A DNA stretch of 64,000 bases from Pseudomonas sp. UBA5706 (GCF_002419965.1 NZ_DIHC01000007.1:124001-188000); one strand, 5' to 3'; positions 54,210 through 63,382 are shown, counted from the stretch's first letter. A program made the numbers and translations. The notes: generated by a model not told the origin, from the letters alone.

Positions 54210-55258
54210 GCCGGGCGATCGGCAACCGCCGCCTCGGCGAAGGTCGCCATGCCGTTGTGCAACTCACAGGCCAGACGTAAAAGCGGCACCGCCAGCGCAG
54301 CACCACTGCCTTCCCCTAGCCGCAGCCCTAACTCCAGCAACGGTTCGGCCTCCAGCGTTTCCAGGACGTGACGATGACCGGGCTCGGCACCTCGATGGCC
54401 GAAGAACAGCCATGGGCGACAAGAAGGGTTAAGCCGCACAGCGACCAGCGCGGCAACCGTGCAGATAAAGCCGTCGACCAAGGCTGCGATGCCCTCTTGG
54501 GCGCAGGCCAGATAAGCGCCCACCAGCGCGGCCACTTCAAACCCGCCCAACGCCCTCAGGCTGCCCAACGCCTCACCGGCTTGAGCCGCATGCAGTTGCA
54601 GCGCCTGCTCGATGACCCGCGCCTTGTGGTTGATGCCCTGCGCATCCAGCCCCGTACCCGGACCGACCAGCAACGACGCTGGGCAGTTCAGCAATGAACA
54701 GGCGACCGCGCTGGCTACGGTCGTGTTACCGATGCCCATTTCGCCGCCGACGAACAGCTCGGTGCCTGCCGCCTTAGCCCGCAAGACGCTGTCGCGACCG
54801 CCCGCCAGAGCGTCCTCCAGTTGCGCCTGGGTCATGGCCGGCGCTTGGGCGAAATTGGTGGTACCGGCTCCGAGATTCAGGTGCCGCACTCCCGGAAGGT
54901 TCAGCGGCGAAACGGTGCCAAGGTCGACCACGTCCAGCTGGGCCGAAAGCTGTTTGGCCAACACGCTGATGGCCGCCCCACCCATAATGAAGTTGTGCAG
55001 CATCTGCCCGGTGACTTCCTGGGGGTACGCCGAAACACCTTCAGCAACCACCCCATGATCGCCGGCGAACATCGCGATCCAGACGTTATCGACCTTGGGT
55101 TTGACCCGACCTTGCAGACCGGCCAACTGTACCGCGACGGCTTCCAACTGGCCCAACGATCCGGTGGGCTTGGTCAATTGCTGCTGCCGGGCCAACGCTT
55201 GCTCGCGGGTGTTCTGATTGATTTCACGTGCAGCGCCGAGCCACCAGGCGTGGGTCAT
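54206..55258 (-). CDS. cobT: Nicotinate-nucleotide--dimethylbenzimidazole phosphoribosyltransferase
   Basis: Activates 5,6-dimethylbenzimidazole to alpha-ribazole phosphate. The 350-residue enzyme has QLTKPTGSLGQLE near 28, AGDHGVVAEGVSAYPQEVTGQM near 72 (in pieces), LFVGGEMGIGNTTVASAV near 170 and the catalytic Glu in the DGFICTVAALVAVRLNP / LRLGEGSGAAL part. The ATG at 55258 follows AAAGGAT; a longer frame to 55318 overlaps cobU and is not family-like. It overlaps cobU by four bases. Confidence 0.95.
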   Translation of the reverse strand: MTHAWWLGAAREINQNTREQALARQQQLTKPTGSLGQLEAVAVQLAGLQGRVKPKVDNVWIAMFAGDHGVVAEGVSAYPQEVTGQMLHNFIMGGAAISVLAKQLSAQLDVVDLGTVSPLNLPGVRHLNLGAGTTNFAQAPAMTQAQLEDALAGGRDSVLRAKAAGTELFVGGEMGIGNTTVASAVACSLLNCPASLLVGPGTGLDAQGINHKARVIEQALQLHAAQAGEALGSLRALGGFEVAALVGAYLACAQEGIAALVDGFICTVAALVAVRLNPSCRPWLFFGHRGAEPGHRHVLETLEAEPLLELGLRLGEGSGAALAVPLLRLACELHNGMATFAEAAVADRPA

Positions 55259-55776
55259 AGGGGGGATCCTTTGAGAGTCATGGGCAGGCCGGCGACGGTG
55301 AGCACAACGCGCTGGCACCGTTGGGCAAGGGCCTGATGCAACCAGCCGGCCTCATCGACGTAACGACGGGTCAGCTCGCCGAGGGGCACTACACCCAACC
55401 CGGTTTCGTTGCTGACGAAAATGATTTGGCCGGGCAACTGCGCCAGGCCATCGAGTAACGCATCACGCTCCTGCGCCAGCCGCTGCGGATCGTCCAGCAT
55501 CAACAGGTTGGTCAACCAAAGGGTCAGGCAGTCCACCAGCAGGCAGCGGTCGGGCCCTGCGTTTTCCTTTAATACACGGGCTAGCGCGAGGGGTTCCTCG
55601 ACCAGCCCCCACGTGTCCGGACGACGCTGACGATGCAGCGCCACCCGTTGGCTCATCTCACCATCGAGAGGCTGACTGGTGGCGACATAAATGACATCCA
55701 GCGCGCTTTCGACAGCCAGCGTTTCCGCCAGCCGGCTCTTGCCAGAGCGCGCACCCCCGAGGATCAATTGCTGCAT
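55255..55776 (-). CDS. cobU: Bifunctional adenosylcobinamide kinase / adenosylcobinamide-phosphate guanylyltransferase
   Basis: Phosphorylates adenosylcobinamide and then adds GMP. The 173-residue protein has the P-loop GGARSGKSRLAE at 6-17, the guanylylated-histidine region (QRVALHRQRRP) near 48, and the nucleotide-binding VSNETGLGVVP near 113. Start ATG 55776 overlaps the cobQ stop by one base (TGATG). Confidence 0.95.
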   Translation of the reverse strand: MQQLILGGARSGKSRLAETLAVESALDVIYVATSQPLDGEMSQRVALHRQRRPDTWGLVEEPLALARVLKENAGPDRCLLVDCLTLWLTNLLMLDDPQRLAQERDALLDGLAQLPGQIIFVSNETGLGVVPLGELTRRYVDEAGWLHQALAQRCQRVVLTVAGLPMTLKGSPL

Positions 55777-57254
55777 CACGCAGGCTCCAGTCCGCAAAGT
55801 TCACGCAATAACCGGCCGTCCAGGTGCTGCTCTACCAGATCAGCCAACCGTTCGATATCGCGCTCGCGCAAGGCGTGATAGTCGACCTGCTGCACATCCT
55901 GCAACCCAGCCCATCGCAGCAAAGCGCCGCTGGACGCCGGGCGCTCGAACAACCCATGCAGATAAGTACCCAGCACTTGACCATCGGCACTTTGCGCACC
56001 ATCACACCGACCGTCGCTGAGCTGCACGAGCGGGTGTTCCAGTGCTGGCCCCGTGGTGACGCCTGCGTGAATCTCGTAGCCCATGACGTCAGCCTCTTCC
56101 AGTGTCAATCGGCCGCGCACATTACGCAGCTGTTTCTCTTGGGCAAGCACCGTACTAATTGCCAACAGCCCCAGCCCGGGACTCGAACCGGCAGCGCCCT
56201 CAAGGCCTAGCGGGTCGTGCAGCTCGTTTCCCAGCATTTGCAGCCCGCCACAGATGCCCAGCACCTTGCCACCGTAACGCAAGTGTCGACTGATGGCAGT
56301 GTCCCAACCGTGGTTGCGCAGAAAGGTCAGATCACTGCGCACGCTTTTCGAACCCGGCAAGATAATCAGGTCGGCGGACGGGATCGGCTGGCCCGGCCCG
56401 ATGAATTGCAGATTGACCTGCGGATGCAGGCGCAGCGGGTCGAAGTCGGTGTGGTTACTGATGCGCGGCAGCACCGGCACCACTACATTGAGAACCTGCG
56501 CGGCCTTGTCGGTTTGGCGCTGATCGAGGCCGTCTTCAGCCTCCAGGTGCAGGTCCGTCACGTAGGGCAAAACGCCCACCACCGGTTTGCCGGTGCGCTG
56601 TTCCAGCCAGTCCAAACCCGGCTGCAGCAACGCGATGTCACCGCGAAAACGGTTAATGATGAACCCCTTCACCCGTGCCTGTTCGCTGGGCGAAAGCAAG
56701 TCCAGGGTGCCAACCAAATGCGCGAAAACGCCACCCCGATTGATATCCGCCACCAGCAATACCGGGCAATCCACCGCCTCGGCAAAGCCCATATTCGCGA
56801 TGTCGCCCGCGCGCAGATTGATTTCCGCCGGCGATCCCGCGCCCTCCACCATCACCACCGGCCAGCCCGCGCTGAGCCGTCGATGGGAGGCAAGCACCGC
56901 CTGCATGGCGATGGCCTTGTAGTCATGATAAGCGACGGCATTCATGGTGGTCACCGCGCGACCATGGATGATCACCTGCGCGCCGGTATCGCTGTTGGGT
57001 TTGAGCAGCACCGGATTCATGTCGGAGTGCGGCTCTAGGCCGCAGGCCTGGGCCTGCACGGCTTGGGCGCGACCGATCTCGCCACCGTCGGCGGTCACCG
57101 CACTGTTGAGCGCCATGTTCTGCGGCTTGAACGGCACCGTGCGCACGCCCTGGCGCGTCAGCCAGCGACACAGCGCGGTCACCAGCGTGCTTTTACCCGC
57201 GTCCGAGGTGGTGCCTTGGACCATCAGGGTTTTACCGGTGCGAGGAGTGTTCAT
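55776..57254 (-). CDS. cobQ: Cobyric acid synthase (glutamine-hydrolysing)
   Basis: Amidates four carboxylates of adenosylcobyrinic acid a,c-diamide. The 492-residue enzyme has an ATP-dependent amidoligase N-terminus (VQGTTSDAGKSTLVTALCRWL) and a C-terminal triad-type glutaminase domain with the nucleophile cysteine in VLGICGGLQMLG near 335 and the histidine in GTYLHGLF near 430. AGGAG precedes the ATG by five bases; the start overlaps the cobD stop by four. Confidence 0.96.
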   Translation of the reverse strand: MNTPRTGKTLMVQGTTSDAGKSTLVTALCRWLTRQGVRTVPFKPQNMALNSAVTADGGEIGRAQAVQAQACGLEPHSDMNPVLLKPNSDTGAQVIIHGRAVTTMNAVAYHDYKAIAMQAVLASHRRLSAGWPVVMVEGAGSPAEINLRAGDIANMGFAEAVDCPVLLVADINRGGVFAHLVGTLDLLSPSEQARVKGFIINRFRGDIALLQPGLDWLEQRTGKPVVGVLPYVTDLHLEAEDGLDQRQTDKAAQVLNVVVPVLPRISNHTDFDPLRLHPQVNLQFIGPGQPIPSADLIILPGSKSVRSDLTFLRNHGWDTAISRHLRYGGKVLGICGGLQMLGNELHDPLGLEGAAGSSPGLGLLAISTVLAQEKQLRNVRGRLTLEEADVMGYEIHAGVTTGPALEHPLVQLSDGRCDGAQSADGQVLGTYLHGLFERPASSGALLRWAGLQDVQQVDYHALRERDIERLADLVEQHLDGRLLRELCGLEPA

Positions 57255-58255
57255 GTACGCTCCTGGGAAAATTCGCTCAGCGCCCGCTCCAAGCGTTGCC
57301 AGTCGGCCTCGTCGCGCGGCAGGCCCAAGCGCAGGCTGTTGTTGTGCGCCGCGTTATTCACAAAGATGCGTAGCAGGATGCCGCGCCGAGCGCAGAACTC
57401 GTGCAGTTCGACCGCTCGGGAGGTGACCAGCCATTGGAATAGCGCGCAGCCGCCTTGGGGGGCGAAGCCATAGCGGGTCAGCAACGCCACCAGACGCTCG
57501 CTGGCCGCTTGCGTGCGCACACGCTGCTCATGGTGGCCTTGTGCATCGTCAAGGCACGCCTGACCGAGAATGCGTGTGGGACCGCTGACTGACCAGGGGC
57601 CGATCTGTCGAGCCAGCACCTTGAGAAAACGCGACTCGGCCAGTACGAACCCCAGCCGCACCCCCGCCAGGCCGAAGAACTTGCCGAACGAACGCAACAC
57701 GATCAGGCCAGGACGCTGGGTTTCGGCGGCGAGGCTCAGGTGCGGGGTGTTGTCCATGAATGCCTCATCCACCACCAGCCAACCGCCGCGCTGGGCCAGT
57801 CGTGTATGCCATTCCAGCAGGCGTTCGGGGGTCAGGCTAAGCCCGGTGGGATTGTTCGGGTTGACCACCACCAGCACGTCGAGGGTATCGATAAAACGCT
57901 CGACTTCATGCTCCAGCACTTCACGGACCAGAAAGCCATTACTGCGCCAGGCTTCGGCGTGCTCGGCGTAGCATGGCGACAACACGCCAACCTTGCCCGC
58001 CTGACGCAACCGCGGCAACGCCTGGATCGCCGCCTGGGAACCGGCCACCGCAAGCAGATGGGCTGCCCCGTAATACAGCCGGGCCGCGCTTTCCAGCCCG
58101 TCATCGGTTTCCGGCAGGCGCGCCCACGCCGACTCAGGAATCGGCGGAATCGGCCACGACCAGGGCGAGATGCCGCTGGACAGGTCGAGCCACTGTGCCG
58201 GCTCGATGCCATATTTGGCCGCCACTTCGCGCAGCCGACCGCCGTGTTCAAGCAT
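57251..58255 (-). CDS. cobD: Threonine-phosphate decarboxylase
   Basis: PLP enzyme making (R)-1-amino-2-propanol O-2-phosphate, the cobalamin linker. The 334-residue protein begins like a HisC relative (LDLSSGISPWSWP), has VVVNPNNPTGLSLT near 150, and the PLP-lysine in LRSFGKFFGLAGVRLGF near 218. Called CobC in the P. denitrificans naming. It overlaps both neighbours by four to eight bases. Confidence 0.93.
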   Translation of the reverse strand: MLEHGGRLREVAAKYGIEPAQWLDLSSGISPWSWPIPPIPESAWARLPETDDGLESAARLYYGAAHLLAVAGSQAAIQALPRLRQAGKVGVLSPCYAEHAEAWRSNGFLVREVLEHEVERFIDTLDVLVVVNPNNPTGLSLTPERLLEWHTRLAQRGGWLVVDEAFMDNTPHLSLAAETQRPGLIVLRSFGKFFGLAGVRLGFVLAESRFLKVLARQIGPWSVSGPTRILGQACLDDAQGHHEQRVRTQAASERLVALLTRYGFAPQGGCALFQWLVTSRAVELHEFCARRGILLRIFVNNAAHNNSLRLGLPRDEADWQRLERALSEFSQERT

Positions 58256-59156
58256 AGAATTCAGTTCCCAGGCACAGGATCAGCAGCCAAAGCCATACGC
58301 CGCGCTGCACCAGCTGCCATCCACGATCGATGGAATCGGCGTCGGCAGGTGCGCCTTCGCCCAGTAGTGGACGTTGATGCAGTTCGCCGTGATAAATCGC
58401 CGCGCCGCCCAACTCAACGCCCAAGGCGCCCGCGCCGGCAGCCATCACCGGCCCTGCGTTCGGGCTGTCCCACTTCGGCGCCTGTGTGTGCCAGCAGCGC
58501 AAGGCCAGTCTGGTTTTGCCCAGCAGCGCGTAAGTCAATGCGACTAGACGTGCGGGAATGTAGTTCAGCAGATCGTCGATTTTCGCCGCTGCCCAGCCGA
58601 AACGCTCGAAGCGCTCGTTACGATAGCCCCACATGGCGTCCAGCGTATTGCTCAGGCGATACAGCACCACACCCGGCGCACCCAGCACGACAAACCAGAA
58701 GATCGCGGCAAAGACCGCATCGCTGCCATTCTCCAGCACCGATTCGGTGGCGGCGCGAGCGACGTCCGTAGCATCCAGCTCCGAGGTCTGGCGACTGACC
58801 AGGTAACCGACCCGACGGCGGGCCTCTTCCAGATTTTCGCTGCGCAAGGCCTGCGTCACCGGCTCGACATGCTCCCCCAGGCTGCGCAGGCCCAGCGCGC
58901 AATAGAGCGCGGCCACTTCCACCAGCCAGCCGACGTAAGGCAGCCAGCTGAAGAACGTCACCAGCAGGGTCAGCGGAATGACCGCAATAAACCAGGCCGT
59001 GACGCCGTGGCTGCGCCAGCCGCGACCGCCGCCGTTGAAACGCTGCTCAATGCGCTCGGCATATCGGCCAAACGCCACCAATGGGTGGTTTCGTTTTGGC
59101 TCGCCGAGCAGCGCGTCGAGCGCAACCCCGGCGACGCTCAATAACGCCACACTCAT
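58248..59156 (-). CDS. cbiB: Adenosylcobinamide-phosphate synthase
   Basis: Attaches the aminopropanol (phosphate) arm to adenosylcobyric acid in the membrane. The 302-residue polytopic protein has DALLGEPKRNHPLVAFGR near 15, the RSLGEHVEPV segment near 95, RRRVGYLVSRQTSELD near 115 and GYRNERFERFGWAAAKIDDLLNYIPAR (in pieces) near 180, all CbiB/CobD hallmarks. The ATG at 59156 overlaps the bluB stop by four bases; the frame's earlier ATG at 59171 adds five residues. Confidence 0.94.
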   Translation of the reverse strand: MSVALLSVAGVALDALLGEPKRNHPLVAFGRYAERIEQRFNGGGRGWRSHGVTAWFIAVIPLTLLVTFFSWLPYVGWLVEVAALYCALGLRSLGEHVEPVTQALRSENLEEARRRVGYLVSRQTSELDATDVARAATESVLENGSDAVFAAIFWFVVLGAPGVVLYRLSNTLDAMWGYRNERFERFGWAAAKIDDLLNYIPARLVALTYALLGKTRLALRCWHTQAPKWDSPNAGPVMAAGAGALGVELGGAAIYHGELHQRPLLGEGAPADADSIDRGWQLVQRGVWLWLLILCLGTEFYA

Positions 59157-59833
59157 GAACTCACTCCCCATGTGTTCTCAAAGACCAGTTCGTGCAAGGG
59201 ACGCGCCTGCGCCCAGCCTTCCAGTACCAGCATCGGCGCCGGATAGAACGCCTTGACCGGTCCCAGGCAGAGGATTGCCAAGGGTTTCGAGCCAGTGGGC
59301 ATTTGCAGCAGATCGGCCAGCGCCCGAGGCTCGAACAACGACACCCAGCCCATCCCCAGCCCCTCGGCGCGAGCGGCCAGCCATAGGTTCTGGATGGCGC
59401 AGGACAAGGACGCCATGTCCATTTCCGGCAAGGTCCGACGACCGAAGATGTGTTTCTCTCGGTCGTCCATCAATGCCGCGACCAGCACCTCGGCACAATC
59501 GTTAATGCCTTCGACCTTGAGCGTCATGAAGTCGTCGGCACGCTCGCCCAGCGCTTCGGCGGTGCGGATTCGCTCCTCTTCCACCAGCACCTGAATCTGC
59601 CCGCGCAATGGCCGGTCAGTAATGCGAATGAAGCGCCACGGCTGCATCAGGCCGACGCTGGGCGCCTGATGCGCGGCTTCCAGCAAGCGTGCGAGCACCT
59701 CGGGCACCACCGAGCCGCCGCAGAAGTGCCGCATGTCCCGGCGCTCGGCGATGGCCCGGTAAACCGCAGCGCGCTCGTCCTCGCTGAAGGAGTGGTCAGT
59801 CATGTGCTGGCCGTCCGAATGCGCGTTCTGCAT
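59153..59833 (-). CDS. bluB: 5,6-dimethylbenzimidazole synthase BluB
   Basis: Turns reduced FMN and oxygen into DMB, the lower ligand of cobalamin, which shows an aerobic pathway. The 226-residue nitroreductase-fold enzyme has RRDMRHFCGGSVVPE near 31, the phosphate-binding APSVGLMQPWRFIRI near 60 and the C-terminal CLGPVKAFYPAPMLV near 190. Two starts are possible (59833 and 59803); neither has a strong ribosome-binding site. Confidence 0.93.
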   Translation of the reverse strand: MQNAHSDGQHMTDHSFSEDERAAVYRAIAERRDMRHFCGGSVVPEVLARLLEAAHQAPSVGLMQPWRFIRITDRPLRGQIQVLVEEERIRTAEALGERADDFMTLKVEGINDCAEVLVAALMDDREKHIFGRRTLPEMDMASLSCAIQNLWLAARAEGLGMGWVSLFEPRALADLLQMPTGSKPLAILCLGPVKAFYPAPMLVLEGWAQARPLHELVFENTWGVSS

Positions 59834-59914
59834 CTGCCTGGCCTACGGTAGCGGCTTGGAGACGCCAGCGCTGGCACGCCATGCAGCTACCAATCATCCC
59901 CCATGCAACTGTAT

Positions 59915-61210
59915 TCATGGCAAAAACAGCGCCGCCGTCGCTTGGGGATTGGAAGGGAAATAAAAGTGCACGTAGGACGCAGTCAGGCGACGGTCGCGAT
60001 ACACCGCTTCGGCGCCGCGTCCACCGTTCGGGCTGACGCCGCGGGCAATGGGCGTCAGTTCAGTGCTGGTCAGCGAGTGATGATAGGTATGGCCGCGCAA
60101 CGAGCCCTCCGGCAACTCCACCGTTTGCAAAGCCAGGGCCGCCAGACGCTTCTGCATTACCGCTTCACCCGTCAGCAGGCCCGCCAGTTTGGCGCGCTGG
60201 CCGTCGACATCGGTCAGGGCGTCAAGCAGATAGAGCATCCCGCCGCACTCGGCCAGCAGCGGCTTGCCTGCCGCGTGGTGGGCGCGGATCGCCTGTAGCA
60301 TGGCGCTGTTCTGGCCCAGCGCCACGTGGTGCAGTTCGGGATAGCCGCCAGGTAGATAAAGGCTATGTGCGTCAGGCAATTGCTGGTCGCGGATAGGCGA
60401 GAAAAACACCAGCTCGGCGCCCATGTCCCGCAACAAGTCCAGGCTGGCGCCGTAGGTGAAAGCGAACGCTTCGTCGCGAGCGACGGCAATGCGCACGCCT
60501 TCGAGCAAAGGCTCCACCGGTACGCTGTCTGGTGCTTCGAAGCAAACCACAGGCGGCAACGTTGCATCGCAAGTGCTGGCCAGTGACGCTGCGGCGGCGT
60601 CGAGACGAGCGTCCAGATCATTCAGCTCACTGGCCTGCACCAGCCCCAAATGGCGACTTGGCAACTCGATCCCGGTTTCCCGAGACAACGCGCCGTACCA
60701 GCGCAAGCCTTCGGTCAGGCTGCCTTGGAGCAACTGCGCATGGCGCACCGTGCCGACCCGGTTGGCCAGCACCCCGGCAAAGGGCAGATCAGGCTGATAA
60801 CGCGCCAGGCCCAACGCCAGGGCACCGAAGGTCTGGGCCATGGCGGTGCCGTCGATCACGCCCAGTACCGGCACGCCAAAACGCCGCGCCAGATCGGCAC
60901 TCGACGGCGTACCGTCGAACAGCCCCATGACGCCTTCGATCAGGATCAGGTCGGCATCGATCGCAGCTTCCCACAGCAGGCGACGGCTCTCGTTTTCGCC
61001 AACCATCCACATGTCTAACTGATAGACAGGGTGGCCGCTGGCACGCTCTAGAATCATCGGGTCAAGGAAGTCCGGCCCGCATTTGAAGACACGCACCTTG
61101 CGCCCCTGATTGCGATGCAGACGGGCCAGCGCCGCCGTGACCGTAGTCTTGCCCTGGCCGGAAGCAGGCGCGGCGATCAATACCGCCGGGCAGTGTCGGG
61201 GCTGGTTCAT
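59915..61210 (-). CDS. cobB: Cobyrinate a,c-diamide synthase
   Basis: ATP- and glutamine-dependent amidation of the a and c side chains. The 431-residue protein opens with the P-loop APASGQGKTTVTAALARL and ends in a class-I glutaminase-like domain with the cysteine in LLAECGGMLYLLD near 335 and the GHTYHHS stretch near 380. CobB (hydrogenobyrinate) versus CbiA (cobyrinate) substrate is not decided by sequence alone; cobO upstream points to the aerobic route. Ten bases separate it from cobO. Confidence 0.94.
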   Translation of the reverse strand: MNQPRHCPAVLIAAPASGQGKTTVTAALARLHRNQGRKVRVFKCGPDFLDPMILERASGHPVYQLDMWMVGENESRRLLWEAAIDADLILIEGVMGLFDGTPSSADLARRFGVPVLGVIDGTAMAQTFGALALGLARYQPDLPFAGVLANRVGTVRHAQLLQGSLTEGLRWYGALSRETGIELPSRHLGLVQASELNDLDARLDAAAASLASTCDATLPPVVCFEAPDSVPVEPLLEGVRIAVARDEAFAFTYGASLDLLRDMGAELVFFSPIRDQQLPDAHSLYLPGGYPELHHVALGQNSAMLQAIRAHHAAGKPLLAECGGMLYLLDALTDVDGQRAKLAGLLTGEAVMQKRLAALALQTVELPEGSLRGHTYHHSLTSTELTPIARGVSPNGGRGAEAVYRDRRLTASYVHFYFPSNPQATAALFLP

Positions 61211-61220
61211 GAACGGTCAC

Positions 61221-61832
61221 TCACAATTCGATGCCCTTTTGCGCCTTGATCCCGGCCTGAAACGCGTGCTTGACCACGCCGATCTCGGAAACGGTATCGG
61301 ACAGGTCGATCAGTTCCTGCTTCGCGCCACGCCCGGTGATGACCACGTGTTGCATCGGCGGGCGAGCCTGCAGGTCGCTGAGCACTTGCTCAAGGTCGAG
61401 GTAGCCGTGCTTGAGGGCAATGTTGAGTTCGTCGAGGATCACCAGACCGATCTCGGGATCGCGCAGCAACGCCTGGGCCACCGTCCAGGCAGCTTCGGCG
61501 GCCGCGATGTCGCGCTGCCGGTCCTGGGTTTCCCAGGTGAAACCCTCGCCCATGACGTGATAATGCACCTGCTGCGGAAAACGGCGGAAGAACAGCTCCT
61601 CCCCCGTGGCGTTGCGACCCTTGATGAATTGCACCACGCCGCACTGCATACCGTGGCCCATGGCTCGCGCGAGCATGCCGAACGCCGAGCTGCTTTTGCC
61701 CTTGCCGTTGCCGGTCAAGACCAGCAGCAGCCCACATTCGTTGGGCGCGCTGGCGATGCGTTCGTCCATCACTGCCTTCTTGCGCAGCATGCGCGCCAGG
61801 TGGCGTTCGTCACGTTCGGGGGATTCGCTCAT
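61221..61832 (-). CDS. cobO: Cob(I)yrinic acid a,c-diamide adenosyltransferase
   Basis: Adds the 5'-deoxyadenosyl ligand to the reduced cobalt. The 203-residue CobA/CobO-type enzyme has the P-loop LLVLTGNGKGKSSSAFGM near 35, the VQFIKGRNATGEE segment near 68, and IGLVILDELNIALKHGYLD near 120. ATG 61832 has GGAGA five bases before it. It is the first gene of the operon, 110 bases past the cobalamin riboswitch. Confidence 0.95.
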   Translation of the reverse strand: MSESPERDERHLARMLRKKAVMDERIASAPNECGLLLVLTGNGKGKSSSAFGMLARAMGHGMQCGVVQFIKGRNATGEELFFRRFPQQVHYHVMGEGFTWETQDRQRDIAAAEAAWTVAQALLRDPEIGLVILDELNIALKHGYLDLEQVLSDLQARPPMQHVVITGRGAKQELIDLSDTVSEIGVVKHAFQAGIKAQKGIEL

Positions 61833-61945
61833 CGGGCTCTCCGCTTGAGGGCAGGTCTGGCAAACGGAAGGCAAAGACTGACAGCAGGCGCCGGGAGCCA
61901 TGGCCCGAGCCCGCGCAGAGCATCGCCCTCCGTGATGCTGTTGAA

Positions 61946-62142
61946 TGGATCAGGCCGGTCTCCGGACTCATGAGCTGCTACTCAAGCCGCGCGCCTTCCC
62001 ATGTCCGAGGAACACAGTGGCATCGTGCGGGGCCTTGACTCATTTACCGTTGCGGAGGCAGTGCCGGAATTGCTCGCAAATGCGCGCGCACCGGCTTCCC
62101 TGTTTCACCCTTGGAGCGACCGGGGTCGCGGGCACCTGAAAC
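61946..62142 (-). promoter_or_regulatory. Cobalamin riboswitch
   Basis: On the minus strand the full consensus is readable: GGTGCC (62131-62136), GGGTGAAACAGGGAAGCCGGTG (in part, about 62085-62110), the B12 box GCCACTGT (62014-62021), CATGGGAAGGCGCG (about 61990-62003) and the 3' element AGTCCGGAGACCGGCCTG (61951-61968). It lies in the 5' leader of cobO and, by analogy with characterised examples, would lower expression of the whole cob operon when adenosylcobalamin is abundant. Confidence 0.95.
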
Positions 62143-62275
62143 AAGGGGCGAAGGTTAGTGGGTTGCCCCAACAGCGTCAATCGAAGCAGCCATCGTTCTG
62201 CTATTGAACCGACACCTTCGAGCGCCCTCTACTCTTAAACATGCGACGCATGACTGCCAGGAAGGGAGTTAGGAC

Positions 62276-62629
62276 ATGCTCAAGCTAAAACCCCAGGTCG
62301 CAGCACTGGTATTGCTCGCCGGCGGGCTCGCAGCGTGTGGCGAAACATCAAGCCTGCAGGTCTCGGATGGCATGGGCCCCTCGCCCCGACTGCCGGAACC
62401 CAACAAGACCCTGGTTCCCACCGTCAATATCGCCCCGGCAGTCGGCTGGCCAGCAGGGGCCAGACCCACCGCAGCGCCTGGCACGCAAGTCGCCGCCTTC
62501 GCCGAAGACCTCGACCACCCGCGCTGGCTCTATGTGTTGCCCAATGGCGATGTACTGGTGGCCGATGACGTCAGCAACACGATCTGGCGGGTGACGGCGA
62601 CGCGGACAGTGCAGGCAACCCGCCAATGA
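62276..62629 (+). pseudogene. Internally deleted sorbosone-dehydrogenase-like lipoprotein gene
   Basis: A 117-residue frame with a lipoprotein signal (LLAGGLAAC, lipid Cys21) followed by the start of the PQQ-type L-sorbosone dehydrogenase family (FAEDLDHPRWLYVLPNGDVLVA). Family proteins are about 430 residues and end in a VADD-x-x-N-x-x-WRVT stretch. Here PNGDVLVA runs straight into DDVSNTIWRVTA, joining N- and C-terminal ends and losing about 300 middle residues, where the beta-propeller sits. The shared word LVA(D/E) at the two ends could have mediated the deletion. The short frame may still be translated as a lipoprotein. Confidence 0.65.
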
Positions 62630-62644
62630 GCAACGCAGCCAGGC

Positions 62645-62675
62645 TGGGTGTTCGCTGGCAAACAGCGAACACCCA
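62645..62675. terminator. Hairpin between convergent pseudogene and NlpC/P60 gene
   Basis: TGGGTGTTCGCTG / CAGCGAACACCCA is a perfect 13-base stem with a GCAAA loop. Both transcripts run into it. The flanks are not T-rich. Confidence 0.7.
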
Positions 62676-62697
62676 AACTGTGTCGCAATCTGGTCGG

Positions 62698-63234
62698 TTA
62701 CTGCTTCGCCAGATTCGACGGTTGAATCACGCGTTTGGCGTTGAGCCACGCTTTTTGCCAGTACGGCTTATCCAGGCTGTCGAGTTTCACCGTGCCGCCC
62801 GTCGCCGGAGCATGCACGAAGCGCCCTTCGCCGACATAGATCCCGGCATGACTCACATTCGAACCGCCACCGGTGGCGAAGAACACCAAATCGCCAGTTT
62901 GCAGCTGGTTTCGATCAATATCCGGGCCTCGCAGGCGAATCATGTCGCGGGTCGAACGAGGCAAGACAATTCCCGCCGCGCCCTGATACACGTAACCGAT
63001 CAGGCCACTGCAGTCGAAACCCGAATCCGGCGTGTTGCCACCCCAGCGATAAGGGGTGCCCACCAGCCCGATCGCACGCAACAGCACGTCGTCAGCCAGC
63101 GGAGAGGTAAATTGAGAGGGAGCAGCGACCACAGGCCGATAGAAGACCTTGGGTGGGGCGGGCGGTGGAGTGCTTGAACAAGCCGCCAGCAACATAGCCA
63201 ATGATATAACAGCCAGGCGAACCGAGATCGACAT
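62698..63234 (-). CDS. NlpC/P60 family lipoprotein (C40 peptidase)
   Basis: A 178-residue outer-membrane-type lipoprotein (lipobox MLLAACSS, lipid Cys near 19) with an NlpC/P60 domain that cleaves peptidoglycan cross-bridges: catalytic Cys in SGFDCSGLIGYV near 78, His in NVSHAGIYVG near 130, and the polar third residue in RFVHAPATGG near 142. The ATG at 63234 (MSISVRLAV) is chosen over one two codons upstream by position of the signal peptide. It is tandem with a second NlpC/P60 gene. Confidence 0.9.
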   Translation of the reverse strand: MSISVRLAVISLAMLLAACSSTPPPAPPKVFYRPVVAAPSQFTSPLADDVLLRAIGLVGTPYRWGGNTPDSGFDCSGLIGYVYQGAAGIVLPRSTRDMIRLRGPDIDRNQLQTGDLVFFATGGGSNVSHAGIYVGEGRFVHAPATGGTVKLDSLDKPYWQKAWLNAKRVIQPSNLAKQ

Positions 63235-63280
63235 AACCACAACAACCTTCCTAGGATGCGGCTTACTCTGCCGGAAGCCG

Positions 63281-63313
63281 GAAAAACGCGCAATCAGGCG
63301 TCCCCGATTGCGC
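63281..63313 (-). terminator. Rho-independent terminator after the second NlpC/P60 gene
   Basis: CGCGCAATC / GATTGCGCG (63286-63294, 63305-63313) forms a nine-base stem followed by five Ts on the minus strand, about 70 bases past the stop. Confidence 0.8.
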
Positions 63314-63382
63314 GCTCAAGACAGGGAAATATTGCCGTCCAGGAACGGCCGCGTCGCCGAGAAGGCAACGCCTCCCTTACTA

